DNA of 64,000 nt from Gigaspora margarita (GCA_009809945.1 WTPW01000448.1:283458-347457); one strand, 5' to 3'. Shown: positions 34,539-46,370, numbered from the stretch's first letter. Notes: a model not told the origin generated them from the letters alone. Translations and numbers: made by a program.

Positions 34539-36487
34539 TTAATAGATTCCTACCACTGTGGTCCAGTAATTGTCTAACGAAAAAGAGCCCAAATCTATGT
34601 ATGCCTGTTTACTTTGCTTTTCCAACTTGCTGTCCAGCATGCTGATAATAGTGGGGCCATTTCCTTGTAGGTGCCAACTTCCTTCTAATATATCAAAAAT
34701 TAGGTCCAGATTTTTACATTGTTCAATTGTATTTACTGCGACATTACTACGCCAAACTCTTTCATCTAGCTTAACATCTTGATGTTGCCATATGTCCTGT
34801 GTTATGCATTTCTTAAAGATTCCCTGCCTTATTCGTATTTTGGTTATCTGCTCAACCTGATCTGTGCCATTTAGCCTTTTTTGTAGTGAAACTGCCTGTT
34901 TTGCAAGTAGTGAACTAGCTAGAGGTTTTACACTTAAGGCCCCTTTGTGCGTTAATATATTATTCGGTGCAGTTCTTACGATTCCTAATTTCCTTTTAAA
35001 AAGATTGGGCACTAGTTGGTAGATTTTTCTGAGTTCCTTTTCTGTTAAGGCAAGGGCTTGCAGGACATACTCGATTTTAGGTAGCAAGACTTGGTTATTG
35101 ATATATGTTGACTAGCTAGCAGTAACTCACTTTTTGTTCAGCGTATGGACGAAATGCGAGATAACTTTTTTGACCTTCTTTTTGATGTTTGGTAAACTTC
35201 GCGTTGTATGTAAGTAGGTACTCAGGAACTTGACATCACTAATTCTCCTTTCTGCTATTATTTGTGTATCTCCAAACAGAATAGTTTGTTCTATATTTGA
35301 CTTTACCGAGTTTAGCACTACTAGCTTCGACTCGGCCCCATTTACTTTAATTCCATTTAGTTAATAAAACTCGTTAGCCAGATTTAGTATTTGGGTGAGC
35401 TGCTCTTTACTAGATGCTATCCAAGTCGTATTATCAGCGTACATTAATACTGCATATCTTGTTTCAACCACTCCCTCTAGGTTAAGTCTTTCCTTCTCCT
35501 CTCTATTAATCTGAACTGTATATCCAAAACCTTTTTCTTTTTGTATACGGTGAAGCAGAGGGTCGTAGTATATCCTCCAGATGAGAGGTGAGAGAACCTC
35601 GCCTTGGTTAATTCCTCCATTTGCATCTATTTCGTCTATTAGTCCGTGACTCGTTATAACTCTCAATTTCTTTTTCTCGAAGAGGTCTAATATAAAGTTA
35701 GCAGTTACAATAGGGATCTTAATCCTTTCCAAGGCCCTTGTGAGCATCTTCAAATTTACTGAATCGAATGCCTTCTTCATGTCTTGAAAAAGGATCCAAA
35801 GTTCTCGCTTTTTCTTCTTTGCTTCTTCTATTATTGCATTTAGTGGTTCTTCTGTAGAATTACCCAGCAGGCTGGTGAAATTTGGCCTTGCAAGATATTC
35901 CTTTTCTTTAAAATTTTGCTTAGTCTTTTGGTCAGAACTTTTGTGGTACACTTTCTAAAGACCTCAAGAAGTGCTATCGGTCTTGTTTTATCCAAATTAT
36001 ACTCCCAATCCTTGTCCTTTGGTATTGGGTATATAAGAGCTATTTTCCTTTTGGAAAGAACTTTTTCTAACCTTAGGTACAGATCTGCAAAGTTCTTAAA
36101 AATAATTTGTGCCTTCTGGCCTGCTTGTTTTATAAAGGAGTAATGTATTGAAGAAGATCCCAGTGCTGAGTTAATTTTGCTCTTCTGCAATATCTGGTTC
36201 CATTCCTCTATTGTTATTGGTTCACTACAAGCGTCATACTAGTGCTCTTCTATTCTAACAGAAGGAAAGTACTCCTCATCCCACTTGCTATTCGAGGTGT
36301 TGTTTTCTGCTACCTCTTGGTGAAATTGTTTTTGAAAGAAGTCTCTTGTTATCTTCCTGACTTCCTCTGGTTCTGTTACTAAAGAAATCTGATTATTTTT
36401 CTTTACAAGTAGACGGTCTAATGATACTTTGTTGAAGGGTCTTTCTAAAAGACTTGTTAGCATTTTCTTTTGTTCTGAAATGATCAT
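34539..36487 (-). pseudogene. LINE reverse transcriptase
   Basis: Blocks in order: LLERPFNKVSLDRLL, NSALGSSSIHYSFIKQAG, IALIYPIPKDKDW, KTRPIALLEVFRKC, LWILFQDMKKAFDSV (first catalytic D), GGINQGEVLSPLIW, and VLMYADNTTWIAS, where the catalytic YADD reads YADN. The thumb and connection follow (TEKELRKIYQLVPN, GALSVKPLASSLLAKQA). At least three frame changes interrupt the ORF, so with the YADN change it is inactive. The relative at 24-28 kb has the same block order. Confidence 0.93.
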
Positions 36488-36772
36488 CTCTGCACATCTT
36501 TGAACAAAACCTTTAATTTTTGCACTTTTGGCTCTTTCACTTTCTGCCGTTAGCTTCCCTTCCAGTGCTTTTCACCATGTGTATGCCTCTGTTAGCCAGC
36601 CTTCCAAATCTTCTCTACTGTGAGGAAATTTGTTGACTTTTTTTTCTGCGAGATAGTTTATATGATTATTCCATACTTCTACTGGCAGACACTTTGCACT
36701 AATTCTAATCCATTTCACTTCACGTATTAATTTTTCTAGGGTTATTGCTGTTTTTGCTATAGCTGTTTTCTG

Positions 36773-37357
36773 TCATTTTGCCTTTACTGTCTTCTTTACC
36801 TGCAGGCATGGTACTGTTTTCTTTGCTGCAGCTATAATAGCAGTTTCTATATTCTCCCAAGTCTGGTCGAGAACTTCGTTTAGGTGGATCAGGTCTTCTT
36901 TGTTAGGGTCAAAAGTTACATTTTTAAATACTTTTGGTATTTTTCGTCTAACTTCTTCCAGAGCACCATTTGGTATTCTTCCCATTTTTCTGGGATCATC
37001 AAACTTAATTTCCATTATGAAGTTGAGATGCACTTTTGCTACTTTGATCTGATCCCTTTTCGAAAGGAATTCCTTTAAGTCGCAAATGCACTACAGGTAG
37101 TTCATGATCACTGCCTGTTATTACTGAGAGTTCTTGGATTTCAGCACAAGTGACCTTTTTGAGGAGACCCTCTGTTAACTATATTTGGTTGATTCTCGTA
37201 GCAGTTTCATTATTGCTCCAAGTGAATTCCTTAGTTTGCAGATTTAATTTTCTGTATATGTCTTCAAACTTGTTCTGCATTAGCCAGTTGTGAAGCAAGT
37301 GTTTTTTGTGCGATGCTTTAGCCTTTAGGTGATCTAATTTTGGGTCGATTGTAGAGT
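36773..37357 (-). pseudogene. LINE AP-endonuclease, C-terminal part
   Basis: The segment IAGVDCNSTIDPKLDHLK corresponds to the GDFN block of AP-type LINE endonucleases, followed by FTWSNNETATRINQI (the FTW...RIDxI block). The rest of the domain lies at 41969-42440 on the other side of the pogo element, which inserted right at this block. Confidence 0.85.
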
Positions 37358-37722
37358 TACAGTCGACTCCCGCAATAGTCACATCCTATAATCAGAAATT
37401 TCATGTAACTATTGTGAATGTGTGACTAATATGAAAAAATAAGATCACACAGTTATAAGTTTATATTTAATACTGTTAAGCGAAACCTATAAGTAAAAAT
37501 TAAATTTTTACAATAAACAAACATAGACACTTATACAGTAATAACCAAGGGCCCGTAATTAAAGATAAATTGCCTAGCCTTTATTTATAATAAAAAATGA
37601 ATGTCTTACTATGTAATTTTCGACTATAATTTTATATTTATAAAATAATAATAAACATTGGCAATAAATAACTGCCTTATGTTTATACTTTAATTTCACT
37701 TTAATAATAGAATTAAAGATAA

Positions 37723-38735
37723 TTAGGTGTGTTCACAGATTATTAAATGTTCGAGAGTGCTTTGTTTTGTGAATTTGGTGGAAGCTCTATGCATCCGGGA
37801 AAGGAAATCATAAAAAAAAGCCTCATCGTTTTCTTTAATAAAACCATCAGTCTGGAAAGATTGCTGGCGGATAAAGGTAAGAAGTTGGTTGAGGCTACTT
37901 TTGGCTTCTGCAAAGGTAATTTTAGGTTCTTNATCTACTTGTTCATCGGACTTATTGTCATTAACAACTGGATTTTTAACAAATTCTATGATTCGTTCAT
38001 CATCTAAAACTTCTTCAGTCTCAATAGGTTCATCATCATCAAGATAGTCTTGGGTGAGTTGTTGAAGATTGGTGTCTTCAGTTAGGTCAATAACTTCTTG
38101 AGCCTCATGTTNAGCTGTAATAATTTNGGGAATTTGAATGATTTGGGCTTCAGGGTCTTCATTAGGTGCTAGCTCCAATCCTGNAAAAACTTTAACCAGA
38201 TGTTGCTGAGNTAAGATTCCAGTGTGGCGCCAACAATTTTTTAAAGTTTCTGTGCTTATGGCTTCCCATGCAGCTTTCACTAACCGTATTGCCTAAAGAT
38301 AAATTAGTAATAATTAATTTATTCTCTTGCCCATTCTTACATACCGGGTGTTTAAAAAGTCCCTAGACAAGACTTTTTTGTTGTTCACTTTGATTAACTG
38401 AAATATTATGTTTTTTGTTATCGTAGTAAAAAAAAGATCTTTAAACCATAATTTGGTAATTTACAAAAAGATTCTATCTAGGAACTTTTCTAACACTCGG
38501 CATGATTAATAATTGGCATAGAAAATGTCTGATGCCTCAAAACCTAAAAAAGTAGTTCGAAAAAATTTTAAAATTTCATTTTAAAATAGGTCAAGATTTC
38601 AGCATCAGCCNTTTTCTGCAATATTGATTAATAATCGCCAACTCAACCTGAAGTATATCTATCTTGCTTGGTTCCTCAACACCTCTATCAAAGTCATGAA
38701 TTACTTGATTAATATAAAGACGCTTATAATGTGCT
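37723..38735 (-). pseudogene. pogo/Tigger transposase, C-terminal part
   Basis: Continues after the hAT insertion: KAHYKRLYINQVIHDFDRGV and IDILQVELAIN near 38.65 kb, an intron-like stretch holding a MITE, then AAWEAISTETLKNCWRHTGI, the hallmark block at the end of pogo DDE cores. The final 150 residues are acidic (EVIDLTEDTN, DYLDDDEPIETEEV), as in many Tigger-type proteins. Five ambiguous bases occur here. Confidence 0.9.
38343..38504. mobile_element. Small TIR MITE in the pogo transposase intron
   Basis: Ends CCGGGTGTTTAAAAAGTCCC and, inverted, CCGAGTGTTAGAAAAGTTCC, about 160 bases apart. It lies in the non-coding stretch between two transposase exons. The CCGGGTGTTTAAAAAGT end resembles mariner-like MITEs; no target duplication is clear. 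Confidence 0.6.
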
Positions 38736-38745
38736 TTAAAAGCAC

Positions 38746-40326
38746 TAGGGTGCAGGACGGGCCAGGCCGGGCTGGGCCTGCTTCGACCCGAAACTCAGCC
38801 CGAAAATAATTTGTAAGCCCGAGCCTGGCCCGTAAAAAAAAAAGCCTGTGAAATAAACTGGGCTGGGCCCTATTTAAAACTATACCCGACCCGGCCCGGC
38901 CTGCAGATTTATATGCATTACTAAAATTTTTTATTCCTGGAATAAGTAGCTGCGCAATGTAGTTGCGTGAAACCAGGAACGGGAAAGTAGAAATTAGAAT
39001 AATTATTGATCCAAGATTATAAATAAGTGCAATGTATTGCATTTAGTGTTAATTTATACTATTAAGGGGTTTCAAAATTAAAGATTGTAAATCTTAATTA
39101 AGATTCGAATACACTATTTATATGATCTTCCTTATTATAAATTGTTAATCGATACTGCTTTTTTTATCGTAATATGTCTAAAATTTCACATCGACNNNNN
39201 NNNNNNNNNNNNNNNNNNNNNNNNNNNNNNNNNNNNNNNNNNNNNNNNNNNNNNNNNNNNNNNNNNNNNNNNNNNNNNNNNNNNNNNNNNNNNNNNNNNN
39301 NNNNNNNNNNNNNNNNNNNNNNNNNNNNNNNNNNNNNNNNNNNNNNNNNNNNNNNNNNNNNNNNNNNNNNNNNNNNNNNNNNNNNNNNNNNNNNNNNNNN
39401 NNNNNNNNNNNNNNNNNNNNNNNNNNNNNNNNNNNNNNNNNNNNNNNNNNNNNNNNNNNNNNNNNNNNNNNNNNNNNNNNNNNNNNNNNNNNNNNNNNNN
39501 NNNNNNNNNNNNNNNNNNNNNNNNNNNNNNNNNNNNNNNNNNNNNNNNNNNNNNNNNNNNNNNNNNNNNNNNNNNNNNNNNNNNNNNNNNNNNNNNNNNN
39601 NNNNNNNNNNNNNNNNNNNNNNNNNNNNNNNNNNNNNNNNNNNNNNNNNNNNNNNNNNNNNNNNNNNNNNNNNNNNNNNNNNNNNNNNNNNNNNNNNNNN
39701 NNNNNNNNNNNNNNNNNNNNNNNNNNNNNNNNNNNNNNNNNNNNNNNNNNNNNNNNNNNNNNNNNNNNNNNNNNNNNNNNNNNNNNNNNNNNNNNNNNNN
39801 NNNNNNNNNNNNNNNNNNNNNNNNNNNNNNNNNNNTAATAGCCTTATTTGTGCAAGTTGAGTATTTGTTCATAAGTCTCTTAGTCGATGTGAAATTTTAG
39901 ACATATTACGATAAAAAAAGCAGTATCGATTAACAATTTATAATAAGGAAGATCATATAAATAGTGTATTCCCCTTAATAGTATAAATTAACACTAAACG
40001 CATATACATTGCACTTAGTTATAAATCTTGGATCAATAATTTTCTGGTTTTGCGCAACTGAGTTGCGCAGCTACTTATTGATATATGCTTATTTGAATGC
40101 TCTTATAATACTATAAAGTTAGGTTATGATTTTGACTATAAGTTTACCAGGTATAATCGGGCCTAATCGGGCTTTCTTATAAAGCTTGAACCCAGCCCGA
40201 TATTTAACAGGCCCGATCTGTGTATGGCCCGAATAATAGCGGGCTCAAAAATTAAGGCCCGAGTTAAAACAAAGCCCGGCCCGGCCCGCAAGTTTCCGGG
40301 CTAAGCCCGGCCCGTCCTGCACCCTA
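38746..40326. mobile_element. hAT-type foldback element, word GGCCCG, contains assembly gap
   Basis: Ends TAGGGTGCAGGACGGGCC and the inverse GGCCCGTCCTGCACCCTA, with a perfect 8-base duplication AAAAGCAC (38738-38745 and 40327-40334). GGCCCG/CGGGCC words are packed in the outer 130 bases on each side. Inside, two arms of about 200-250 bases (38945-39195 and 39836-40080) are inverted near-identical copies around the gap. It interrupts the pogo transposase gene. Confidence 0.93.
39196..39835. other. Assembly gap, 640 N
   Basis: Run of N inside the palindromic hAT element. Any open reading frame called across it is an artefact. Confidence 0.99.
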
Positions 40327-40337
40327 AAAAGCACTAA

Positions 40338-41387
40338 TTATTCCAGCATCCATTGGCTGCAGATGAGCAGTCGTATTGGGAGGAAGAAAATGTACACAAA
40401 TATTTGGATAATCTTCAAGATTATCAACTTTATGGGAAGTGGCATTATCGACAAGTAATAGAATCCTACGTTCTTGAATTCGGAATATAGCCTGAAGATT
40501 GTTAAGAAATTTCTAAAAAAAAATAATAATAATAATAAATAATTAGTAATTCTAAATAAAGAAAAATTAAACAATATTAAACCTTAAAAATATTTTGACG
40601 CATCCACGCTTTTTCATTATAATAATAATCGACAGGAAGTTGGTTATGTGATGTAATTCCTTCATGGCGAAATGCTAATGGCATACAGGACTTGTTTATA
40701 ACCAGAGGTTTGATTTTCTTAGTGCCGTCTGCATTGGACATACAAACAATAGTAATTCTTGACTTATTCTTTTTTTTACCCTTTCATACAGATATTAGGA
40801 GTGACGTGTCAGGTTCCATGCGATAAAACAGACCACATTCATCTGCATTAAAAATGTCTTTTGTTCATATAACTTTAAGACATCCTTTAGCTCTTCACGA
40901 AATTGTGGTAAAAATTCCATTGGGGCACTCTCTGCTTCTCCATGAATTCGATAGTTTTGGATTCCCATTCTAGCTTTAAATCGTGAAAGCCAACCCTCAG
41001 ATGCTTTAAACTCACTTTCTGGAACTTCCAACAATGCTGCAAACTCGAGAGCCTTTTGGCGAATTACTTCTCCTGTAAGAATAAGTTGTCTTTGTTCAGT
41101 AGTACCAATCCACATTCCAAGAGCTTGTTCGATTTGAGAAAATTTAGGACCAGTTGTTTTAAGTGCATTTGCATTTTTTGAAACTTCACGAACATCAGAC
41201 CATTGTTTTTGCTTGAGAATCTTTGATACTGTGCTTCAATCGCATTGAAATTCTGCAGCAATTTCCTCATCTCGTAGATTAGGATTGTCTCTTTTTTTTT
41301 CTTGAATTTGTTTTTTTTGTATGGCCGTAAGTCTGGTACGGCTTTTACTAATCAATTTTTCTTTTTTATCATTTGGCATTGTGAATT
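40338..41387 (-). pseudogene. pogo/Tigger transposase: CENP-B DNA-binding domains and DDE core
   Basis: Starts MPNDKKEKLISKSRTRLTAI with a psq/CENP-B helix-turn-helix (NLRDEEIAAEFQC), then the second CENP-B domain (ASEGWLSRFKARMGIQNYRI). The DDE core follows: FNADECGLFYRM (first D, about 40835, reached by a frameshift), IVCMSNADGTKKIKPLVI, then LLVDNATSHK (second D) and HLQPMDAGIISAF (third D). An intron of about 74 bases (40511-40584, GTTTAA...TTTTAG) lies before the second D. One or two frameshifts are seen in the N-terminal part. The hAT foldback interrupts the gene just after the third D. Pogo transposases bind the TIR via CENP-B domains and insert at TA. Confidence 0.9.
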
Positions 41388-41968
41388 TTTTAGAAAAAAA
41401 AATACAGCCAATGCATAAAAAAAAATAATGCAATTCTTATCGCTAAGTTTAATAAAAAAAAGCGACTATAGTTGCTAAGTACAGTATTCAAGATAAAATC
41501 ATCATTGTTAAATATTTAATGACAAACAGAATTAGTGGGAAAAAACATAACTTAATTTAACCAAACGAATATGTATATCAATATAATTTCAACGGCAGTT
41601 AATTATTGTACGTACGTATATACATACATAGGTGCTTTAAGAATTTATTTCAAGTTGGCGAAAGGTCAACTGGTCAAAGGAATGGATTAACAAGAATATG
41701 CCTGTAGACATTCTAGTTAAATTCAGAAATGCCATTATTTAATTAACTACTTATTTCAGATTTATGATGTAATTACTAAATATGCATGCAATGCTTTTTA
41801 AGATAACACATGCTTTGAAGTGATTATAGCGAACGAAATTTATTAAAGTACACTATATGTCGAATCGAAGATTTGATGTGATAGTGACTATTATGAAAGT
41901 TAATATTAGATGTGACAATTGCGGGCAAATTTTATTATAAAAAATTTTACATCCAAAAAATTATGGGA

Positions 41969-42440
41969 CTATAGCGCGATTGTGACAAAAACAGGTGTGA
42001 CTATTGCGGGAGTCGACTGTAAAATCTCCCATAACAATGATTTGTCTATTTCGCTAATGTTCTTCTTTAATTTTTCGATATTTTCTTCGATTGACTTGGC
42101 TACCTCCTTGTTGTTCAGAGGGAGATATACACTAATTACTATGAAGCTATTATGCTTCAAAAAGAAGTGAACTACTAATAGAAACTCGTTTAGTCTTTCT
42201 ATTTTGCCGATATGTTTTTCAAGGTCTTTCCGTACTAGTAAGCCTACTCCAGATCCTTTGTGTTTAGAAATAGATGCATTGGTCCTTATGCCTCTGTAAT
42301 TCACTTCTTCTTTCAACAAATAATTTCCTTCTATCTCTTGAATATTTGTTTCCGAGATACTAATTAAATTAAGATTGTTTTCCTTTGCCCATTGTATTAG
42401 AATATCTAATCTAAATCCATGTGTTTTGAGTCCGTTTATA
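41969..42440 (-). pseudogene. LINE AP-endonuclease, N-terminal part
   Basis: Minus-strand blocks: NTHGFRLDILIQW-like start, NLISISETNIQEIEGN (the ExN/ExH block), GSGVGLLVRKDLEKHIG and FIVISVYLPLNN (the SVYxP block). It continues at 37357 across the inserted transposon. This nuclease nicks target DNA for target-primed reverse transcription. Confidence 0.85.
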
Positions 42441-42799
42441 TTGTGTGTTGCACTTGTGTTGCCATATTAACTTCTATATTCTGTACTGTATGATTGTTTT
42501 TTGGTTGTGTGCACTCATTTCCTTTAGACAACTCCATATATGCACTTGGATGGGCCCCGTTCCATTGAAATGCCCACGGCAACTGTTAGAAGTGATAGGG
42601 ACGTACAGCCCCTTTCTGATTACTCTTGATTATCTCTAATCTATTTATAAAATTACACAGGAGATCCATCATTGATTTTCGTTAGGCTCTGTGTGCCCTG
42701 TATGATTAGATGGGTTTTCTTTAATATTGGACCTGTTGTTATCAGATTGCAGATTGTCTGCTGGCTATTTGTTCATTGTGTTTTTTCCCTTTACTGACT

Positions 42800-44060
42800 G
42801 CATGCCTACTGGTTGAATATTTTTTTGTCTAGTTTGTGAACGGCTGCTGGCATTCTCACCAATTTCTTTATATGTTCTTTTCTCGGGTACGTAGTGTGAC
42901 CACTTTCGTTTAAATCTGTAGCCCATTCTAGCTTTGTGTGATAGTAGTAAATTGCTTTTCTCACTGCTTTATAACGTTCCTTGTCTGACGAGAAGTACAC
43001 AGTAACCACATTCCATTGGTTACCATTTCTATTTGAAGAGATGTATACTGCTCTTGCATTAATGCTTTTGAGTTGTCAAAGCAAAGTCACTTCTGCTGCT
43101 GTTTTAGGTACGTTTTTAACTATCATTTTGTTTTTGCTACGTTCTATTAAAGTTTCTTTGTCAAATTCTCCCTGTGTTACTCTTATCATCTTTCCTTCCT
43201 CGAAGTGTATCGCCCATGCTGCTATAAGTTCCTCCCTTCTTCTGAGGTCTTGGTCTCAATTTCATTTAGTGCTGTATTGGACTTCCATTTTCAAGAAACC
43301 TCTTAACTAATGCTCTTCCGTAGAAGCTTAAATTTTTCTGTATTACTCTTGTGTTTGTTTCTTTTGGCAGGTCTCACAATGTGAGTTGCAGTTTGGATCT
43401 TCCTAATGAAATAGGTTTGCTCGGAGCTGTGTGTATTTCAGGGTAAGATGAGTTTAGAGGTTTTGTTTGCTCATTCATAAGTTCAGTCGTGGGGGCTTGC
43501 ATTTCCTGAACTTTCATAATTATTACAGGCTTTGTATCATCCTCATGATGATCCAAACTTTCTGTTTTGTTTTTTTCTTGCGATGCGCCCTTTCCCTTGG
43601 GAGTAGTTGTTCTATTTCCATTTAATACTGAAGGTTTATTACTTTCAAAGATTTCTTTATTAGAACCTTTAGAATTTTTGAAGTATTCCTCTAAGAACCT
43701 TTGTATCTGTTGTTGCATTTCTAAGTTCCCATAGTCTATTGTGAATGTTTCTGTGAGGATGAGTGTCAACTTTTTGCTTATGTCTTCACTTATATTACAT
43801 TTAACAATATTTGGAAAAAAAATTTTTTCTACTATCTTCTCCTTTATTTGCAGCCTGTACATATTGATTCCAGTTATATACTTCTACGGCTGAGTGGATA
43901 ATAAATACTGTTTCTGGTTGTTTAACACCTAATGCTTTAGCTACTTCTTTGTCTTCTTGTAGTACAAATGGTTTCTGCTGCTGTAGGATCTCTGTAATCT
44001 CATGTTCCTGTTTACTGAATAAGCCTTGGTATGCCGTTAGATGTTCTATTGTGTTCTATG
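42800..44060 (-). pseudogene. LINE ORF1-like protein
   Basis: Blocks in several frames: YQGLFSKQEHEITEIL near 44000, a 162-residue open stretch (43374-43862) rich in K, E, T and S, and an RRM-like region (43300-42806) with WAIHFEEGKMIRVTQGEFD, MIVKNVPKTAAEVTLLW and WNVVTVYFSSDKERYKAVRK. Such RNA-binding ORF1 proteins precede the pol ORF in LINEs. I infer the function from position and the RRM-like pattern. Confidence 0.65.
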
Positions 44061-44800
44061 CAGGTTTTTCTTTTTAGTCTATACACCAACAATTGGTTCT
44101 TAATGTGACATAATTGTTGTTTTTGTTATTGTTGTTTGTTTGTATGTTTACTTATTTTGACGTTATGTGTTTGGTGTAATGTTAGAGGATTTGCAATACA
44201 GGGTAAACACCGTTTTCCCAAAGTTGAGAAAAATTTTTTGAAAAATAGCGTTTTAAGAAGTAGCTCCTTAAGGAGTTGTGCTACTGAGATTTTGCTTTAG
44301 TAAACTAAAGGTGATTTTTTGTGTTGCAAATAATTTGTTATTTGCCCCAGGTATGTTTCTTATTGAGAAAGTACTCTTCTGTTGTTATTTTCTGTTTTGC
44401 CATAAATGGAAATATAGATCAGCGGAAAGAGTTTTTTCTCAAAATTTACTATTTAAAAATGCAATATTTGGTGATTTTCTACTAAAATTTCCTTTTTTGG
44501 TTTTCTTTAACCTGTTTATCAATAGCTCAGGGTCCTAATATACTCCAAAAATTTGATTCATCACAATAATCAGCATAAATTAAGAAATGCTATAAAATAT
44601 CTACAGTTAATTATAGTTTGTATATGAATTGTACAATACAGATTTATCAATGGCATATTTATTCTTCATTAGAATTATGTATTTTTGGTCCAAATTCTGG
44701 GAGGTTTTAGCATTTTGTATTGCTCATCTTTATACTTTCTTTGATTGCGAGTAAGAATTTTTTGATTTTTTTATAGTTTGGTGTTTTTAGTTAAGTTAAT
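44061..44800. other. Spacer upstream of the LINE, no gene seen
   Basis: T-rich non-coding sequence. An 86-residue open stretch (44278-44538) is low-complexity hydrophobic and not believed. The LINE 5' end lies somewhere in or before this stretch. Confidence 0.4.
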
Positions 44801-45730
44801 TTTATTTGCTTTAGGTTCATAATCAACAGTAGAGTTGGCATTTTCCATTTCTGGTAGGTGCTCATATAATTCTTCAGTTCTTTTACATATTACAGAGGGT
44901 CCACTTTTAATATTATTTGAGTTTGGTAATTGAACTGTAGGTGTATCTTTAAATTTTTGATATTTTGGTAATTGTTAAAGAGTTTGGATCTTGTTGAATT
45001 AGTTAAAGCTAATTGAGTCTAAGAAGAATCTGCATCCAAATTTTCTTTTTTGATACTAACTTAATTGATGTCTTTCGCATTTATGATTTCCATTTGTCCA
45101 ACCACAAATATAATGGCTTCCTGTAAGTTAATAGTTGATTTAAGGTATTCAAATTATGGATTAGTACATATTAATAATATAATTATAATCTAGGTCAAAA
45201 ATATAATCAGCCATGTGCATTTCAATTACTAAACTTTTAGTATTTTTAATTTCAGATATTTTTCCCTGTAAAGATTCTACAAAAGATACATTTAAGGGGC
45301 ATTTATTTGATTCTGATTCATTATTGTTAATAATTAAATAGATTGAAAACATAACTGATATCTAAGTAGTAATTATTATTAAATTATTACTTCTATTATT
45401 ATTAAATTTTTTTAAAAATTTATAAAAAAAATTTTTTTTAATACTTTTGGTCTTATAATACCAGCATAGTGATTGGGTATAATTTTTCTCCAATAGAGTA
45501 GTATTTACTCTTTTAAAGATAGCTTGTGATTTAGGGTCTTATTAACTAAAGCTACAAGGTACAAATAAGACTATCTTTATTTTATAGTCTTCATATCCTA
45601 CAGGATACACACCAATAGCCCATACAGAAATCAATTTTCTATCTATAGCTTTATTTTGCTTAACATGCTTAATTTTTACAGTAGTGTCTAAATAACAAAG
45701 CATTGTTTTTACAAATATTTCTTTCGCAAT
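44800..45730 (-). pseudogene. Degenerate unrecognised gene, conserved-looking segments
   Basis: Minus-strand segments in several frames read like one protein: LCYLDTTVKIKHVKQNKAID, then LISVWAIGVYPVGYEDYKIK (about 45.6 kb), ESNKCPLNVSFVESLQGKIS and NTKSLVIEMHMADYIFDLDY (45.2-45.3 kb), and EAIIFVVGQMEIINAKDIN (45.1 kb). These are amphipathic strand-like stretches that could form an OB-like or nucleic-acid-binding fold, but I cannot name the family. At least four stops or frame changes separate them. I have the impression of similar proteins in Rhizophagus, which is unverified. Confidence 0.5.
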
Positions 45731-46370
45731 AGTAATTCAATATATTTAATATTCAAGTACTTAGTAATTTATTAACTAAAAGAAAATTTGAGTGCTTTTA
45801 TATTTTACAATATAAAGTGCCTTTTTCATATTTTTATTTTTTATTTCGTAAAATAAAACTTTGCTATAGAAATTTTAGTAATTAGCTTTTTTAATATAAA
45901 GATAAGCTCAGCTGTTATCTTCTCTTACAGAACTCTAAAATGCTTATTAGACAGTTTGTTCTATTTTTATTTGACAAAGTCCAAAGCCTTGTACTTTTCT
46001 CTCTAAATATTCTTGATCCACATTGTTTGTTTTAATCAATTATTTTAGTAATCATCAATGCTAATTATCTAATTTTATTCATCTTGAGTTAATTTAATTG
46101 CAAATCTTGATAATTTGAGGCACAATGATATGCATGTACCTATTATTCTAATAAGTTCAAGATCATATTATTATAGTGTCTGTTCATATTACTATATGAG
46201 ATAATATAAAGTATTATTTGTTTACATAGTGCTATTATGCTTTGCTATCTTCAGTGTGTTGTATTGCTGTTATGCAAGATCTATATAAAAATTTCTTTGC
46301 AATACCTACAAAAGAAAATTTTTACTCCTGCCATTTTTCTATATACTATATACTATATATATATATTGTA
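45731..46370. other. AT-rich spacer, no feature seen
   Basis: No ORF; a short AT microsatellite at 46340-46370 precedes the TIR element. Confidence 0.5.

Larger units (their letters stand above)
37360..42019 (-). mobile_element. pogo/Tigger-family transposon (CENP-B type), 4.66 kb
   Basis: The two ends are perfect 24-base inverted repeats beginning CAGTCGACTCCCGCAATAGT, flanked by TA (37358-37359 and 42020-42021). The transposase is on the minus strand (41387 to 37723). The element inserted in the LINE endonuclease and is itself interrupted by a hAT foldback (38746-40326) and a small MITE (38343-38504). The perfect TIR and near-open reading frames indicate recent activity. Confidence 0.95.
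32461..44060 (-). mobile_element. LINE with RNase H, near full length, split by a pogo transposon
   Basis: On the minus strand the order is ORF1 (about 44060-42800), AP-type endonuclease (42440 down to 41969, continued at 37357-36900), reverse transcriptase (36490-34540), RNase H (33796-33326), C-terminal zinc-binding region (33145-32900) and an A tail (T run at 32461-32472). Without the 4.66-kb pogo insert (37360-42019) the LINE is about 6.9 kb. Frames shift in many places. It keeps many CG dinucleotides, so it is younger than the relative at 24-28 kb. The 5' end and target duplication were not resolved. Confidence 0.9.

Noticed and set aside
39142-39900. Long open frames of 228-252 residues
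   Set aside because: They are open only because 640 N bases contain no stop; this is the assembly gap.
43000-44060. Independent host RNA-binding protein gene
   Set aside because: The RRM-like and charged segments lie directly upstream of the LINE endonuclease on the same strand, so LINE ORF1 explains them better.
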